64,000 nt of DNA from Limnobacter sp. 130 (GTDB lineage Bacteria; Pseudomonadota; Gammaproteobacteria; Burkholderiales; Burkholderiaceae_B): the NCBI RefSeq assembly GCF_902506325.1, contig NZ_LR732330.1, forward strand, positions 62,001-126,000, written 5' to 3'. Shown one piece after another: positions 44,126 through 53,240 of this stretch (the first letter of the stretch is position 1; each line of letters opens with the position of its first letter). Made by a program: the position numbers and the translations under genes. The notes under the pieces are model-generated. The model did not search any database, had not been told where the DNA came from, and saw nothing but the letters and a program-made list of their open reading frames with translations.

Positions 44126-46033
44126 TTGAAAGCATCCCCGGCCAGTGCCTCCCTGAGCAAGATTGTCTCAGAAGCGATTGACGACTCATGGAGCAACCAC
44201 CCTTTGTTGTGTTTGCTCTTTGCTGTTGGTGTCATTGGTTCAATTGTGTTTTGGACACAGTTGGGCGATTTGGCCTGGTTTGGGCAGCTTTTGTTGTTGC
44301 TTGTTGTCGTCTTGGTTTCTTATGTGGCGGGCAGCGTGCTGACCCGTGCATGGTTGAGCTTTCAGGCCAAAGAAAGCCTGTTAAACCTTGTTGGTCAGGA
44401 TCCAGCACCCGACTATCTGGCCGGAAAAGATTTTTTCGAAACACTGGTGAATACGGTGCACAGGTTAGGTCAGCAACAAAGCATGCTGCTGGCCGGGTTT
44501 GAAGAAGAAAAGCGCCGTTTATTAAGTGTCGAAAACTGCTTGAACGGATTTGTGGTGGAGTTCAGCGTAAGCGATCAAGGGCGTGTGCGGGTGGAAAATG
44601 TCGACAGTTCCATTGAGCGTTTTTTTTCCCTCAGCCGAGCTGAGTTCATTGCTGACTGGACTACAGTGCTTAAGCACATTGATTCAAAATACCATTCAGC
44701 ATTCAAAACCGTATTGTCTCGCCCGGAAGCCTTTCCAAACCGTGAATCGCTTGTGTTCGCAACCGTTCGCAGAAGCGGGGTAGATCCACAATATTTCCAA
44801 CTGACATTGCAGCGCGAAGCAAAAGCACCGGGTGTCAGTATGTATGCAGTTTGCCTGGATGTAAGCGATTTGGTGTTGGCCAAAGAGCAAGCTGAAAGTG
44901 CTGACCGCGCCAAATCCGAGTTTTTGGCAACAATCAGCCATGAATTGCGCACGCCATTGAATTCAATCATCGGTTTTTCCAAATTGCTCGAGGAGCAACT
45001 GGATGACCCCGAGTTAAGGGGTGATGTACGTAATATTTCCAGCTCGGCCACCAACCTGCACTTGATTTTAAGCGATGTGCTGGAATACTCCCGCATCCAA
45101 GCCAATGGATTGAAGCTTGATCAATCTCCATTCGACCTGGAAGCCATGGTCAGGCAGGTGTATTCGCTGAATCGAAACCTTGCCCTGAAAAAGAATCTTG
45201 AATTCTCTCTGGTGAACGAGTCTGAGGGGCCATGTTTTCTTCACGGCGATGCGAACAGGTTAAGACAGGTAGTACAAAACCTGGTGTCCAATGCCTTGAA
45301 ATTTACAGACACCGGCTATGTGACGATACGTTTATTGACCTCACCGCCCAGCCAAGGTCGGGTTGAAGTATTTATTGAGGTGGCTGACAGCGGTATTGGC
45401 ATGAGCCAGTCCAGCTTGCAAAAACTGTTTCAGCGTTTTAGCCAAGCCAGTCGGGAAATTAATCGCCAGTATGGTGGCACCGGTTTGGGTCTTGCCATTT
45501 GTAAAGGGCTTGTGGAGTTGATGGGGGGGCGTATTGATGTCAGCTCTGAACCTGGGGTGGGCTCTGTGTTCACAGTGAGCTTGAATTTGCCACTGGCCTC
45601 GGCATTGACTCAGACCAAGTCTGACAAGGCAGTGCAATTGCCTTCACGGGCATTGAATATTTTGGTGGTAGATGATCACCCCATGAATATCAGGCTTCTT
45701 GATCGTTACCTTGGGAAAAGAGGGCACCAAGTGGTGCAAGCCACGGGCGGTTTGCCTGCAGTGGAGTTGTGCGAGAAACAATGTTTCGACTTGGTGTTGA
45801 TGGACATTGACATGCCCGATCTGGACGGTCACCAGGCAACCAAAGTTATTCGCGGTTCCGAGAATGCAGCCTCAAAGCACAGCTATATTTGCGCTCTCTC
45901 GGGTTTGTCGGACGACAAAAGCATTGCCATGTCGACACAAGCCGGAATGAATTTGCACATGACCAAGCCAGTTTCTTTTGAGAAACTGGACAAGTTGATT
46001 GAAGAGATTGCCGCCAAGAAGAAGACAGCCTGA
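44126..46033 (+). CDS. Hybrid sensor histidine kinase / response regulator
   Basis: 635 residues. Two membrane helices (about 26-44, 51-72) with little between them, a coiled linker, a PAS-like domain about 140-250, HisKA with [10 protein letters not shown] (His272), HATPase ([26 protein letters not shown]) about 370-490 and a receiver domain 510-630 with DD at 518-519, phospho-acceptor Asp560 and Lys in [10 protein letters not shown]. Start is TTG at 44126, with AAAGG seven bases upstream. There is no HPt or separate output domain nearby, so its partner is elsewhere. It follows the hydrolase gene by 23 bases. Confidence 0.9.
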   Translation: MKASPASASLSKIVSEAIDDSWSNHPLLCLLFAVGVIGSIVFWTQLGDLAWFGQLLLLLVVVLVSYVAGSVLTRAWLSFQAKESLLNLVGQDPAPDYLAGKDFFETLVNTVHRLGQQQSMLLAGFEEEKRRLLSVENCLNGFVVEFSVSDQGRVRVENVDSSIERFFSLSRAEFIADWTTVLKHIDSKYHSAFKTVLSRPEAFPNRESLVFATVRRSGVDPQYFQLTLQREAKAPGVSMYAVCLDVSDLVLAKEQAESADRAKSEFLATISHELRTPLNSIIGFSKLLEEQLDDPELRGDVRNISSSATNLHLILSDVLEYSRIQANGLKLDQSPFDLEAMVRQVYSLNRNLALKKNLEFSLVNESEGPCFLHGDANRLRQVVQNLVSNALKFTDTGYVTIRLLTSPPSQGRVEVFIEVADSGIGMSQSSLQKLFQRFSQASREINRQYGGTGLGLAICKGLVELMGGRIDVSSEPGVGSVFTVSLNLPLASALTQTKSDKAVQLPSRALNILVVDDHPMNIRLLDRYLGKRGHQVVQATGGLPAVELCEKQCFDLVLMDIDMPDLDGHQATKVIRGSENAASKHSYICALSGLSDDKSIAMSTQAGMNLHMTKPVSFEKLDKLIEEIAAKKKTA

Positions 46034-46050
46034 AAAGCACCAGACCTTGC

Positions 46051-46350
46051 TTAAACAATGCCCAGTTGTTTTTCGAGATAAGACTTTGCTTTTTCCAGCC
46101 AAATAGTGAGTGCCGCCAGCAGATCACTTTGACTGAACGAGCAACTTTCTCCGCCAAACATGGCGGTGCTCTCCAGGCGCTCCAGAATGCTTTCAAGTGC
46201 ACCTTCAAATACTGCAGGTAAATCGCGTAACAGGTCTTTCTCTTGTCGAAACGCAAAAATAAGTGCGGTGGTGTTTTCAAATTCATTATTTTCGAGTGAA
46301 TCTGATAGCTTTTTGATCCGCAGCAAGGGATCTGCTGGTATGTTACTCAT
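46051..46350 (-). CDS. Small acidic hypothetical protein
   Basis: 99 residues, soluble, helical, acidic. DLPAVFEGALESILERLESTAMFGGESCSFSQSDLLAALTIWLEKAK-like pattern of paired helices; I do not recognise the family. No signal peptide. It converges on the histidine kinase gene with 17 bases between stops and is divergent from the SRPBCC-like gene at 46433. Confidence 0.65.
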   Translation of the reverse strand: MSNIPADPLLRIKKLSDSLENNEFENTTALIFAFRQEKDLLRDLPAVFEGALESILERLESTAMFGGESCSFSQSDLLAALTIWLEKAKSYLEKQLGIV

Positions 46351-46432
46351 GAGTATTATTTAACCTGATTATTATTTCGGCCAGTGTACTCCAGCACAGG
46401 GGGCAGGGCCTAAAACCTGAGGAGAATTTGAC

Positions 46433-46894
46433 ATGGACAGCAAGCTTTCACTGGATAAAACCGCCACAGTGGCCTTGAATTACGATGCGGTTTTGGTCGA
46501 TCTTGAGTCCATTGAACCTTTGATTTCAATTTTTCCGAAATTGGAAAGTCTGACCAAGCTTGGACCCAACACCTTTGAGTGGAAGCTCAAGCCAATTGGC
46601 GCCATGGGTGTGTCTCATGCTGTTCATTATGCAGCCACCTACGAAGTGGACAAGGCCAACGGGCGCCTGAGTTTCAAAGCCAAAGAAGGCATTGGCAATG
46701 CCAGTCTTTCTGGCGCTTTCCAGTTCAAACCGAATGGCAAGCAAGTGGACATCGAAATCGAGATTAATGGGCAATTGCGCGACATTAAAGTGCCTATGCT
46801 GCTGAAAGCTGCTACGCCAGGTTTTATCAAAACCATGTTCGATGGATTGCTTGATCGTTTCATTGAAAAACTGGGGGAGAAGTATGGCAAGTAA
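46433..46894 (+). CDS. SRPBCC-like (START-fold) small protein
   Basis: 153 residues: beta strands and a long C-terminal helix (GFIKTMFDGLLDRFIEKLGEKYG) around a central sheet with TFEWKLKPIG and ATYEVDKANGRLSFKAKEG, the layout of SRPBCC/polyketide-cyclase-like ligand-binding proteins. Ligand unknown. GAGGAG lies seven bases upstream of the ATG. Its 3' end overlaps the next gene by 11 bases, so the two are coupled. Confidence 0.7.
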   Translation: MDSKLSLDKTATVALNYDAVLVDLESIEPLISIFPKLESLTKLGPNTFEWKLKPIGAMGVSHAVHYAATYEVDKANGRLSFKAKEGIGNASLSGAFQFKPNGKQVDIEIEINGQLRDIKVPMLLKAATPGFIKTMFDGLLDRFIEKLGEKYGK

Positions 46895-47276
46895 CAAGCC
46901 AGCCAATTACGACACCGGCAAAGCGATGCGAGCCAAAGTACTTGGCGCAGATTATGTGGCCAAGGCCGTGTCAAATCCGGATGATTTTGCGGCGCCCTTG
47001 CAGGACATCGTGACCGCTCATGCCTGGGGCACGGTGTGGCCTCGGGAAGGGCTTGAACCCAAAATTCGCAGTATCGCGACAGTGTCCATGTTGATCGCCC
47101 TGAATCGCCCCAATGAATTAAAGCTTCACATGCGCGGGGCAATCAACAATGGTGTGACTCCCAATGAGTTACGCGAATTGATAATTCACGCCAGTGTGTA
47201 TTGCGGTTTCCCGGCGGCCATGGACAGCATGCGCCATGCAAAGGCCTTGCTCGAAGAGCTTGAAGCCGAGAAGTGA
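46884..47276 (+). CDS. Carboxymuconolactone decarboxylase family protein
   Basis: 130 residues from ATG 46884, preceded by GGGGAGA; a longer frame from 46842 lies within the preceding gene. TAHAWGTVWPREGLEPKIRSIATVSML (about 47-73), then HMRGAINNGVTPNELRELIIHASVYCGFPAAMD (about 82-114) is the CMD/AhpD-like core, but only one Cys of the AhpD C-x-x-C pair is present, so gamma-carboxymuconolactone decarboxylase-like rather than peroxidase. Substrate unclear. Followed by a strong terminator. Confidence 0.88.
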   Translation: MASNKPANYDTGKAMRAKVLGADYVAKAVSNPDDFAAPLQDIVTAHAWGTVWPREGLEPKIRSIATVSMLIALNRPNELKLHMRGAINNGVTPNELRELIIHASVYCGFPAAMDSMRHAKALLEELEAEK

Positions 47277-47292
47277 TTTTTGTGCTTCTTAA

Positions 47293-47334
47293 TAAAAAAA
47301 CCGGCTGTGGGTGTGTGCCCAAGCCGGTTTTTTT
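47293..47334. terminator. Bidirectional intrinsic terminator
   Basis: AACCGGCT at 47299-47306 pairs with AGCCGGTT at 47322-47329, with an inner TGGG/CCCA stem, A-run on the left and T-run on the right. It serves the convergent CMD-family and fpr genes. Confidence 0.85.
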
Positions 47335-47352
47335 ACATGTACAAGTTGCAAA

Positions 47353-48129
47353 TTACTTTTCGACGAATGCGCGTTCGAACACGTAGTCACCAGGTTCGCC
47401 CACACCGGGTGAAACCACAAAACCTTTCGCATCCAGAATACCGCGAATGTCAGCCAGCATGCTCGGGCTTCCGCAGATCATGGCTCGATCAGTTTCGGGA
47501 TTCAGGGGCGGCAAGCCAACATCATTACACAGCTCACCATTTTCCATCAATGTTGTAATACGCCCCACATTCCGGAACTCTTCACGGGTAACCGTGGGGT
47601 AATAAATCAATTTATCGCGCACCATGTCGCCGAAAAACTCGTTGTTGGGCAACTCTTCGGTAATGAATTCGCCGTAGGCCAGCTCATTCACATACCGCAC
47701 GCCATGAACCAGAATGACTTTCTCAAAGCGCTCATACACGTCGGGATCTTTGATCAGGCTCATGAACGGAGCCAGGCCAGTACCTGTGCCAAACATGAAC
47801 AGGTTTTTGCCAGGCTTCAAATCGTCGAGAATCAGTGTGCCTGTGGGCTTTTTCCCAACCAGAACCGAGTCGCCCACTTTCAAATGCTGTAGCCGCGAGG
47901 TCAGCTTGCCGTCGGGTACCTTGATGCTGAAAAACTCAAGATGCTCTTCGTAGTTGGCACTGGCAATGCTGTAAGCGCGCAGCAGTGGCTTGCCTTCGAC
48001 TTCCAGGCCGATCATCACGAAGTGGCCGTTGTGAAAGCGCAGCCCCGGGCTTCGAGTTGTTTTGAAGCTGAAAAGGGTATCGTTCCAGTGGTGGACTTCT
48101 GTGACTTGTTCTTGAATCAGGTTTGACAT
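47353..48129 (-). CDS. fpr: Ferredoxin/flavodoxin-NADP reductase
   Basis: 258 residues from ATG 48129, where homology starts (MSNLIQEQVTEVHHWNDTLF); upstream in-frame codons extend without support. LLRAYSIASANYEEHLEFFSIKV near 50-72 is the FAD-binding RxYS(I)A region, GKKPTGTLIL follows, FGTGTGLAPFMSLI near 113-126 is the NADP pyrophosphate site, and the C-terminus ends in FVEK as in bacterial subclass I Fpr. It exchanges electrons between NADPH and ferredoxin or flavodoxin. Confidence 0.93.
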   Translation of the reverse strand: MSNLIQEQVTEVHHWNDTLFSFKTTRSPGLRFHNGHFVMIGLEVEGKPLLRAYSIASANYEEHLEFFSIKVPDGKLTSRLQHLKVGDSVLVGKKPTGTLILDDLKPGKNLFMFGTGTGLAPFMSLIKDPDVYERFEKVILVHGVRYVNELAYGEFITEELPNNEFFGDMVRDKLIYYPTVTREEFRNVGRITTLMENGELCNDVGLPPLNPETDRAMICGSPSMLADIRGILDAKGFVVSPGVGEPGDYVFERAFVEK

Positions 48130-48333
48130 GGTTGCGACTTTAATTCTCGTAAATTTTTCGAACGGCCCAATAATAACGCACTGCATCAAAAAACGCTGTA
48201 AGTCATTCTATTTTTTAGTTATTTGCTTATTTGGAGTTGCACCTCTAACCCGTGCGAAAGAATACGGCTTCAATGGGGGTTATAAAGTGGAGTCGAAAGT
48301 ACACCACAACAACATCCAATAAGGGCAACACCC

Positions 48334-49278
48334 ATGACAGAGACAAACGAAAAGCAGCGGCAGACAAGTCAAATGGTTGTGCATTCAAGCGACGTGGCAC
48401 TGGCTGTGACCAGCCATGGCGAGCCCCACAACCCCACCATTATTCTGGTGCATGGCTACCCCGATTCCAGCACCGTTTGGGATCCTGTTGTGGATATTCT
48501 GAAGCACCATTTTCATGTGGTGACCTACGATGTGCGTGGTTGTGGCAAATCAACTGAACCGGGCTGGATGTGGGATTATTCACTGAACAAGTTGTCTGAA
48601 GATTTGCAGGCTGTTATGCGGGCAGTGTGCCCGACGCAGCCCGTGCACCTGGTTGCTCACGATTGGGGCTCCATTCAAACCTGGGAAAGTGTGACTGACC
48701 ATCGATTGAAGTCCCGAATCGCGAGCTACACCAGTATTTCCGGTCCGTGTCTTGACCACATCGGGATGTGGATGCGCAATAGCTTTACTGCCAGCAATCG
48801 CAAAGCTTTGGGCAATGTCATGGGGCAGTTGATGCATTCCTGGTATGTGTATGCCTTTCAGTTGCCATTCCTGGCACCTACCGCCTGGAAACTGGGTTTG
48901 GACAAGGCCTGGCCGGGTATTGTGAAAAAAATGGAAGGCGTTGAACATGATGCCAACCCGACACAGCGTAAAGATGGCGTGAATGGTATTAACCTGTACC
49001 GCGCCAACATGCTGCCACGCATCAGTAATCCACGTTTGCGCCAAACCGAGGTACCTGTGCAATTGCTGGTGCCCACCAATGACAAATTTGTAACCACAGC
49101 CTTGGTAGAGTCTTGTTATCCCTACGCCCACAATGTCTGGCGCAGGGATATCGATGCACAGCACTGGGTTGTGCAAAGTCATTCCGAGTGGGTGGCCAAT
49201 TGTGTGTCTGAGTTTGTTGAATTTGCGGAAACCGGCCGAGAAAATCCGGGCTTGGCCAAAGCCAGGGTGCAGGTCTGA
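48334..49278 (+). CDS. Alpha/beta hydrolase, epoxide-hydrolase-like
   Basis: 314 residues. HGYPDSSTVWDPVV near 40-53 carries the oxyanion region, and AHDWGSIQTWES near 110-121 has Asp, not Ser, as nucleophile, as in epoxide hydrolases and haloalkane dehalogenases; the catalytic His is in AQHWVVQSH near 280. Homologous domains also occur fused to an SDR domain in larger proteins, but no SDR follows here. Substrate unknown. A strong terminator follows. Confidence 0.85.
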   Translation: MTETNEKQRQTSQMVVHSSDVALAVTSHGEPHNPTIILVHGYPDSSTVWDPVVDILKHHFHVVTYDVRGCGKSTEPGWMWDYSLNKLSEDLQAVMRAVCPTQPVHLVAHDWGSIQTWESVTDHRLKSRIASYTSISGPCLDHIGMWMRNSFTASNRKALGNVMGQLMHSWYVYAFQLPFLAPTAWKLGLDKAWPGIVKKMEGVEHDANPTQRKDGVNGINLYRANMLPRISNPRLRQTEVPVQLLVPTNDKFVTTALVESCYPYAHNVWRRDIDAQHWVVQSHSEWVANCVSEFVEFAETGRENPGLAKARVQV

Positions 49279-49299
49279 TTCAGGCCTGTGAGCCCATAA

Positions 49300-49326
49300 A
49301 AAAACCCGGCATTGCCGGGTTTTTTG
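49300..49326. terminator. Bidirectional intrinsic terminator
   Basis: AACCCGGC-ATT-GCCGGGTT (49303-49321) with A-run before and T-run after, between the convergent hydrolase and DUF445 genes. Confidence 0.88.
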
Positions 49327-49344
49327 TTTCAACATGCGCAGGGT

Positions 49345-50586
49345 TTAAATAATGCCCATCTTGATCATCGCCATTAGTTGGCCTTCACCCACAAGGCCAC
49401 CCAAAATGGCACCTGTCATGATCAAAATCCATTCCTCCTGCTTGAACACAGGGCGCAGCAACCCTTCAAATTCAAGTGGTGTCATGGCCTGCATCTTTTT
49501 GCCCACCACGTTTTCAATGTCCAGTGAGGTTTGTACATAGGATTCAGCGTGCATGATCACATCGGCCAAGCGCGCCATCAACATTTCAGAGGTGTCTTGT
49601 TTCATGCGCTGGAAAGACTCTGCGCCCACGGCCATCACCACAAAAGGCTTCACGATACTGGCCTTGCTGTCCACCATCTCGCGCACACGTTCATCAACCA
49701 TTTTCTGGACACGCTCCGAGAGTGGGCCCGCAACCATTTCACCAATGATTGTTTGAGGCGTCAAAATATCGCGTGCGATGATTTTCGCGTAATCAGCCGC
49801 TACTTTTTGCTGGCGTTTCAGGAACAGGCCTTGAATGGTGTACGAACCAAACGGAATCGGCTTTTTGGGTTCAAACAGAATATTCAGCGCGATCCAGTCG
49901 GAAATAAAGCCAACCAGAAAACCGAACACGGGCAAAATCCATGGCTCTTTCAGCAGTACCCAAAGCACCATTTGAACCACACCAATCATGAAGCCGAAGT
50001 ACAAGCCCGATACACCGAAGAACTTGAATTCTTCACGACCCACTTCCTGGAAGATTCGGTTCAGAAGGTGTTTGTCTTTCATCAGGATACGAATGACCAA
50101 AGCCTTCAAGTCAATGATTTGATCAATATTGCCCTTGATGTCTTCCATCACACTGCTGATAACACCCGGAACATCCTTCTTGACACGGTCAATCAGTTTT
50201 TTCTGTGCAAAGTTCGGCAGACTTTCCCAAAGTCGAGGCTGATGTTTGGACATTACCTCGCGAATGATGGTCTCGATGACCTCCATTGCAGGGCCTTCCA
50301 GCTCTTTGCCCAAACGCTCGGAATCCAGTTTGGAAACCACTTCATGGACTGATACCAATTTGGTGGTGATGGTGTCGACTGCAATGGATGCCATGCGCAG
50401 CGCATTGCGCGGCACAATGCCTTGCCACCCGAAGAATGGCCGGATGCCCACAAACTTCATGGGGTAGAACATCATTTTGACCGCGGCGATTTTGGTGACG
50501 TAACCAAGAATGGCTGCAACTACAGGGATTGAAAGGTAAAAGAGGTAGTTCTGCTGAATGTCAGCGTAAATAGTTGCCCAATCCAT
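49345..50586 (-). CDS. DUF445 family membrane protein (paralogue A)
   Basis: 413 residues. N-terminal membrane helix (FYLSIPVVAAILGYVTKIAAVKMMF), GWQGIVPRNA near 53, LWESLPNFAQKKLIDR near 119, a middle hydrophobic pair about 200-240 with SDWIALNILFEPKKP, and a C-terminal helix after LEFEGLLRPVFKQEEW. This is the DUF445 (YheB/YjiN-like) layout; the function of the family is unknown. It is divergent from a clear paralogue at 50764 across a 177-base AT-rich gap. Confidence 0.88.
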   Translation of the reverse strand: MDWATIYADIQQNYLFYLSIPVVAAILGYVTKIAAVKMMFYPMKFVGIRPFFGWQGIVPRNALRMASIAVDTITTKLVSVHEVVSKLDSERLGKELEGPAMEVIETIIREVMSKHQPRLWESLPNFAQKKLIDRVKKDVPGVISSVMEDIKGNIDQIIDLKALVIRILMKDKHLLNRIFQEVGREEFKFFGVSGLYFGFMIGVVQMVLWVLLKEPWILPVFGFLVGFISDWIALNILFEPKKPIPFGSYTIQGLFLKRQQKVAADYAKIIARDILTPQTIIGEMVAGPLSERVQKMVDERVREMVDSKASIVKPFVVMAVGAESFQRMKQDTSEMLMARLADVIMHAESYVQTSLDIENVVGKKMQAMTPLEFEGLLRPVFKQEEWILIMTGAILGGLVGEGQLMAMIKMGII

Positions 50587-50763
50587 GAAAGGCGTCCCCT
50601 TAGAATCTTATTTTTTGTTGGTAAAGTATAAAGATATATAGTCGTCGATATATTTTTTGGACGGCTTTCTCTAATCTGTCTTGTCTCGTTCGTCAGTATA
50701 ACGATCTATGGATGTCCTACAGTGGATTGAAATTAGATCAATTATTTTAATAATTACTTCAGG

Positions 50764-52035
50764 ATGATCGTTTTGGATTTTCCCTTTCTCGATTTTGGCT
50801 TGCCGCTCTGGGCGATTTTTTTTGCCATGGCAGCCACCGGGCTCTTTTTGGCCTGGTTTTTTCAGGCAGCCGCACTTTGGTTGATGTTCAATCCCAAAGA
50901 ATTCAAAGGTTGGCGCATTCCGCTGTTCAGAACGCTTGGACTCCACCAGTTGGGTCTTGAAGGTTTGGGCTGGCAGGGGCTTGTGCCGCACCAGAAGTCG
51001 GTCATGGCTGAAATTGCTGTGCGCCTGATGACGCACAAACTGTTGCCTTTGGACGAAATGATCAAACGTATTCCCGCGCAGGGCATGTCTGATCGCCTGA
51101 CTCCACCCATGCAAGAGACGGCCGACCTGGCTTGTCGCGAGGTGATGCTAAAGCACAAACCCACGTTGTGGGAAAGCCTGCCCAGCTTTTTGCAGAATTC
51201 CATTATTTTCAGAATTCGCGGCATCGTGCCTGAAGTGGCCAAGCAAATCATTCTGGATTTACAAAAGAAACCTGCCTATTACCTCAGCCTGAAAACACTG
51301 GTGCTGGACGTGGTCACCAGCAGGCCCTATTTGGTGGTTGATCTGTTTAAAAGCGCGGGCAAAGACCCCATGGCTTACCTGATCCGCTTCTCGCTGGTGG
51401 CCGGTTTGGTGGTTGGCCTTTTGCTGGCGGGAATTTCGCTGTTCAATATTCAATGGTATTGGCTGATCTTGGTGGGTATTGTGCTCGGTGCGCTGGCCAA
51501 TGAGCTTGCGCTGGAGAGTCTTTTTTTTCATCCGGATCACGGCACCATTCGTTTGGGCAAGTTCACTGGTTTCTTTTTTCGCGACCAAAAACACATCTCT
51601 GAATTGTTTGCGCAAACTGCAGCACGCGAGGTGTTGACCACAGAAAACATTGTGTTGTCACTTTGCCGGGGGCCCAATGCAAAAAATTTGTCATCGCTGA
51701 TTGATTACCATGTGCAGCGTGTCATGGATCTGGAATCCAGTGGGATAAAACCTTTGCTGGTAAGCATTCTGGGGGCAGAGCAGTGGGTTGCCATCAAGCG
51801 GGATGCCGCAAAAATATTTGCAAGCAAACTGGAAGCCCATTTGATGGCTGCCCGGGTTTACTTAAACGATGTCTTGAGAATTGAAGAAGTGATTGTTGAG
51901 AGGCTCTCGGGTTTACCTGCCATGGAATTCGAGAAAGCCTTGCGACCGGTATTTTCCAGATACGAGTGGATGATGCCTTTGATCGGTGGGTTTTGGGGCG
52001 CCTTGTTGGCGGCAGTATTGGTGGTTCTGCTGTAA
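50764..52035 (+). CDS. DUF445 family membrane protein (paralogue B)
   Basis: 423 residues, aligned along its length with the neighbour on the other strand: GWQGLVPHQK for GWQGIVPRNA, LWESLPSFLQNSIIFR for LWESLPNFAQKKLIDR, and MEFEKALRPVFSRYEW for LEFEGLLRPVFKQEEW. It has the same helices at N-terminus, middle and C-terminus. Divergence is high, so the duplication is old. The two may form a hetero-oligomer (inference). Start ATG at 50764; the region before it is weak in ribosome-site character. Confidence 0.82.
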   Translation: MIVLDFPFLDFGLPLWAIFFAMAATGLFLAWFFQAAALWLMFNPKEFKGWRIPLFRTLGLHQLGLEGLGWQGLVPHQKSVMAEIAVRLMTHKLLPLDEMIKRIPAQGMSDRLTPPMQETADLACREVMLKHKPTLWESLPSFLQNSIIFRIRGIVPEVAKQIILDLQKKPAYYLSLKTLVLDVVTSRPYLVVDLFKSAGKDPMAYLIRFSLVAGLVVGLLLAGISLFNIQWYWLILVGIVLGALANELALESLFFHPDHGTIRLGKFTGFFFRDQKHISELFAQTAAREVLTTENIVLSLCRGPNAKNLSSLIDYHVQRVMDLESSGIKPLLVSILGAEQWVAIKRDAAKIFASKLEAHLMAARVYLNDVLRIEEVIVERLSGLPAMEFEKALRPVFSRYEWMMPLIGGFWGALLAAVLVVLL

Positions 52036-52123
52036 ATAAACCTGGTTTTGAATCCGCCTCGACGTTGTCAGAGTATTACTTACAAATTCGACAACACTCA
52101 CACTTAAAAATTTTGGAGGCGAC

Positions 52124-53155
52124 ATGTCCACACAGGTAATTGGTTCGGTCAATGAGTTGGAAGGCCCTGTCAGCATTATGCGTGATGGAGAGACCCGTTC
52201 ATTGGCAGCTGGTGATTCGATCAAGGCTGGCGATGTGATCACGGCCAGCGATTCCGGGCGTGCATCCATCATGTTGTCCAACAGCTATGGCGAGCCAATT
52301 GGCAATTTGCTGGTGGCTCCCACCGGTAGCGTGATTGCCGATACCACATTAAAGAATGGACAAACTGCCCTTGTTTTTGAGGCGCTGTCTGACGATGGCG
52401 TAACCATTGCAAATCTGGATCCTGATTTTGCTGAACTTGTCGAATTGCAAGGTGTAAACCAGGCGGGTGCTGAAGGCGGCATGTTTGGTTTGTTCGGAGG
52501 CGGTTTGTTGGCCGGAGGCTCTTTGGGCGGCACCGCCGCGGCAGTGGGCGCTGGCGCTGTAGGTCTTGGTTTGTTGGCTTCTTCCAGCGATGACGAAGGT
52601 TCAGGCCCGACCAATTCCACTGGTGGTGGAACTGTTGGTGATAGCGATGGCGACAACGGTGACGGTGGTACAGACGGCGGCACAGACGGTGGCGACGACA
52701 CCGGTGGCACAACCGGCACGCCTTTGGATGCTGTAGTGGATCCGGTACTTGATGCATTGGCAGCCACGCCCTTGGCCGCTGTATCCGAGCCTTTGGCAGA
52801 CGGCCTGGGAATGCTTGGCGATGCACTGGGTGGCTCAGGCGGCGGTGAAACAGACGGCCCCACTGGCACACCGTTGGATGCAGTACTTGGCCCATTGGCC
52901 GATGCAGCAGGTGGTTCAGGCGGCAGTGAAACAGACGGCCCCACAGGCACACCTTTGGACGCGGTACTTGGCCCATTGGCCGATGCAGCTGGTGGTGCAG
53001 GCGGCGGTGACAGTGGTGGTACAACCGGCACGCCTTTGGATGCTGCGCTCGACCCCTTGCTTGGCATGGCAGCAGATTCGCCCTTGGCACCGATTACCAG
53101 CATGCTGGACCCAGCCATCATTACCGATGCAATTGGTGGTGGTTTGCCAGTTTAA
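52124..53155 (+). CDS. LapA-type retention-module protein with Gly/Asp-rich repeats
   Basis: 343 residues, acidic. Residues 1-110 (VIGSVNELEGPVSIMRDG, SLAAGDSIKAGDVITASDSG) match the retention-module N-terminus of LapA/BapA-like adhesins; a Gly-rich hydrophobic stretch about 120-155 follows. Then come Gly/Asp/Thr-rich repeats, three of them 27-residue units (TDGPTGTPLDAVLGPLADAA). Full adhesins continue for thousands of residues and end in RTX secretion signals; here the protein simply stops, with no RTX nonapeptides and no type I secretion genes nearby. GGAGG lies seven bases before the ATG. A terminator follows. Confidence 0.7.
   Translation: MSTQVIGSVNELEGPVSIMRDGETRSLAAGDSIKAGDVITASDSGRASIMLSNSYGEPIGNLLVAPTGSVIADTTLKNGQTALVFEALSDDGVTIANLDPDFAELVELQGVNQAGAEGGMFGLFGGGLLAGGSLGGTAAAVGAGAVGLGLLASSSDDEGSGPTNSTGGGTVGDSDGDNGDGGTDGGTDGGDDTGGTTGTPLDAVVDPVLDALAATPLAAVSEPLADGLGMLGDALGGSGGGETDGPTGTPLDAVLGPLADAAGGSGGSETDGPTGTPLDAVLGPLADAAGGAGGGDSGGTTGTPLDAALDPLLGMAADSPLAPITSMLDPAIITDAIGGGLPV
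52829..53071 (+). repeat. 81-nt in-frame tandem repeats
   Basis: Three units begin at 52829, 52910 and 52991, each 81 bases (27 codons), the first two nearly identical and the third degraded. They encode GGSGG-ETDGPTGTPLDAVLGPLADAA-type repeats of the retention-module protein. Such repeats are prone to slippage and copy-number change. Confidence 0.8.
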
Positions 53156-53210
53156 TTAAAAGCTTTGCAGTGAATTCGCCTTTCTAGCGGGAGGCAAAAC
53201 GTGACAGAAT

Positions 53211-53239
53211 CGGGCAAGTCTAACTTGCCCGATTTTGTT
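53211..53239 (+). terminator. Intrinsic terminator
   Basis: CGGGCAAG-TCTAA-CTTGCCCG followed by ATTTTGTTT, 55 bases after the retention-module stop and two bases before the DUF2804 ATG. It may also attenuate the downstream gene. Confidence 0.7.
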
Positions 53240-53240
53240 T

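Noticed and set aside
52829-53071. Regular spaced repeats considered as a CRISPR-like array
   Set aside because: Units are contiguous, in frame and code for protein repeats, without variable spacers or cas genes.
52269-53121. Long antisense frames of about 270-280 codons across the retention-module gene
   Set aside because: They arise from the Gly/Asp/Pro-coding repeats on the plus strand; composition is repetitive and there is no start context.
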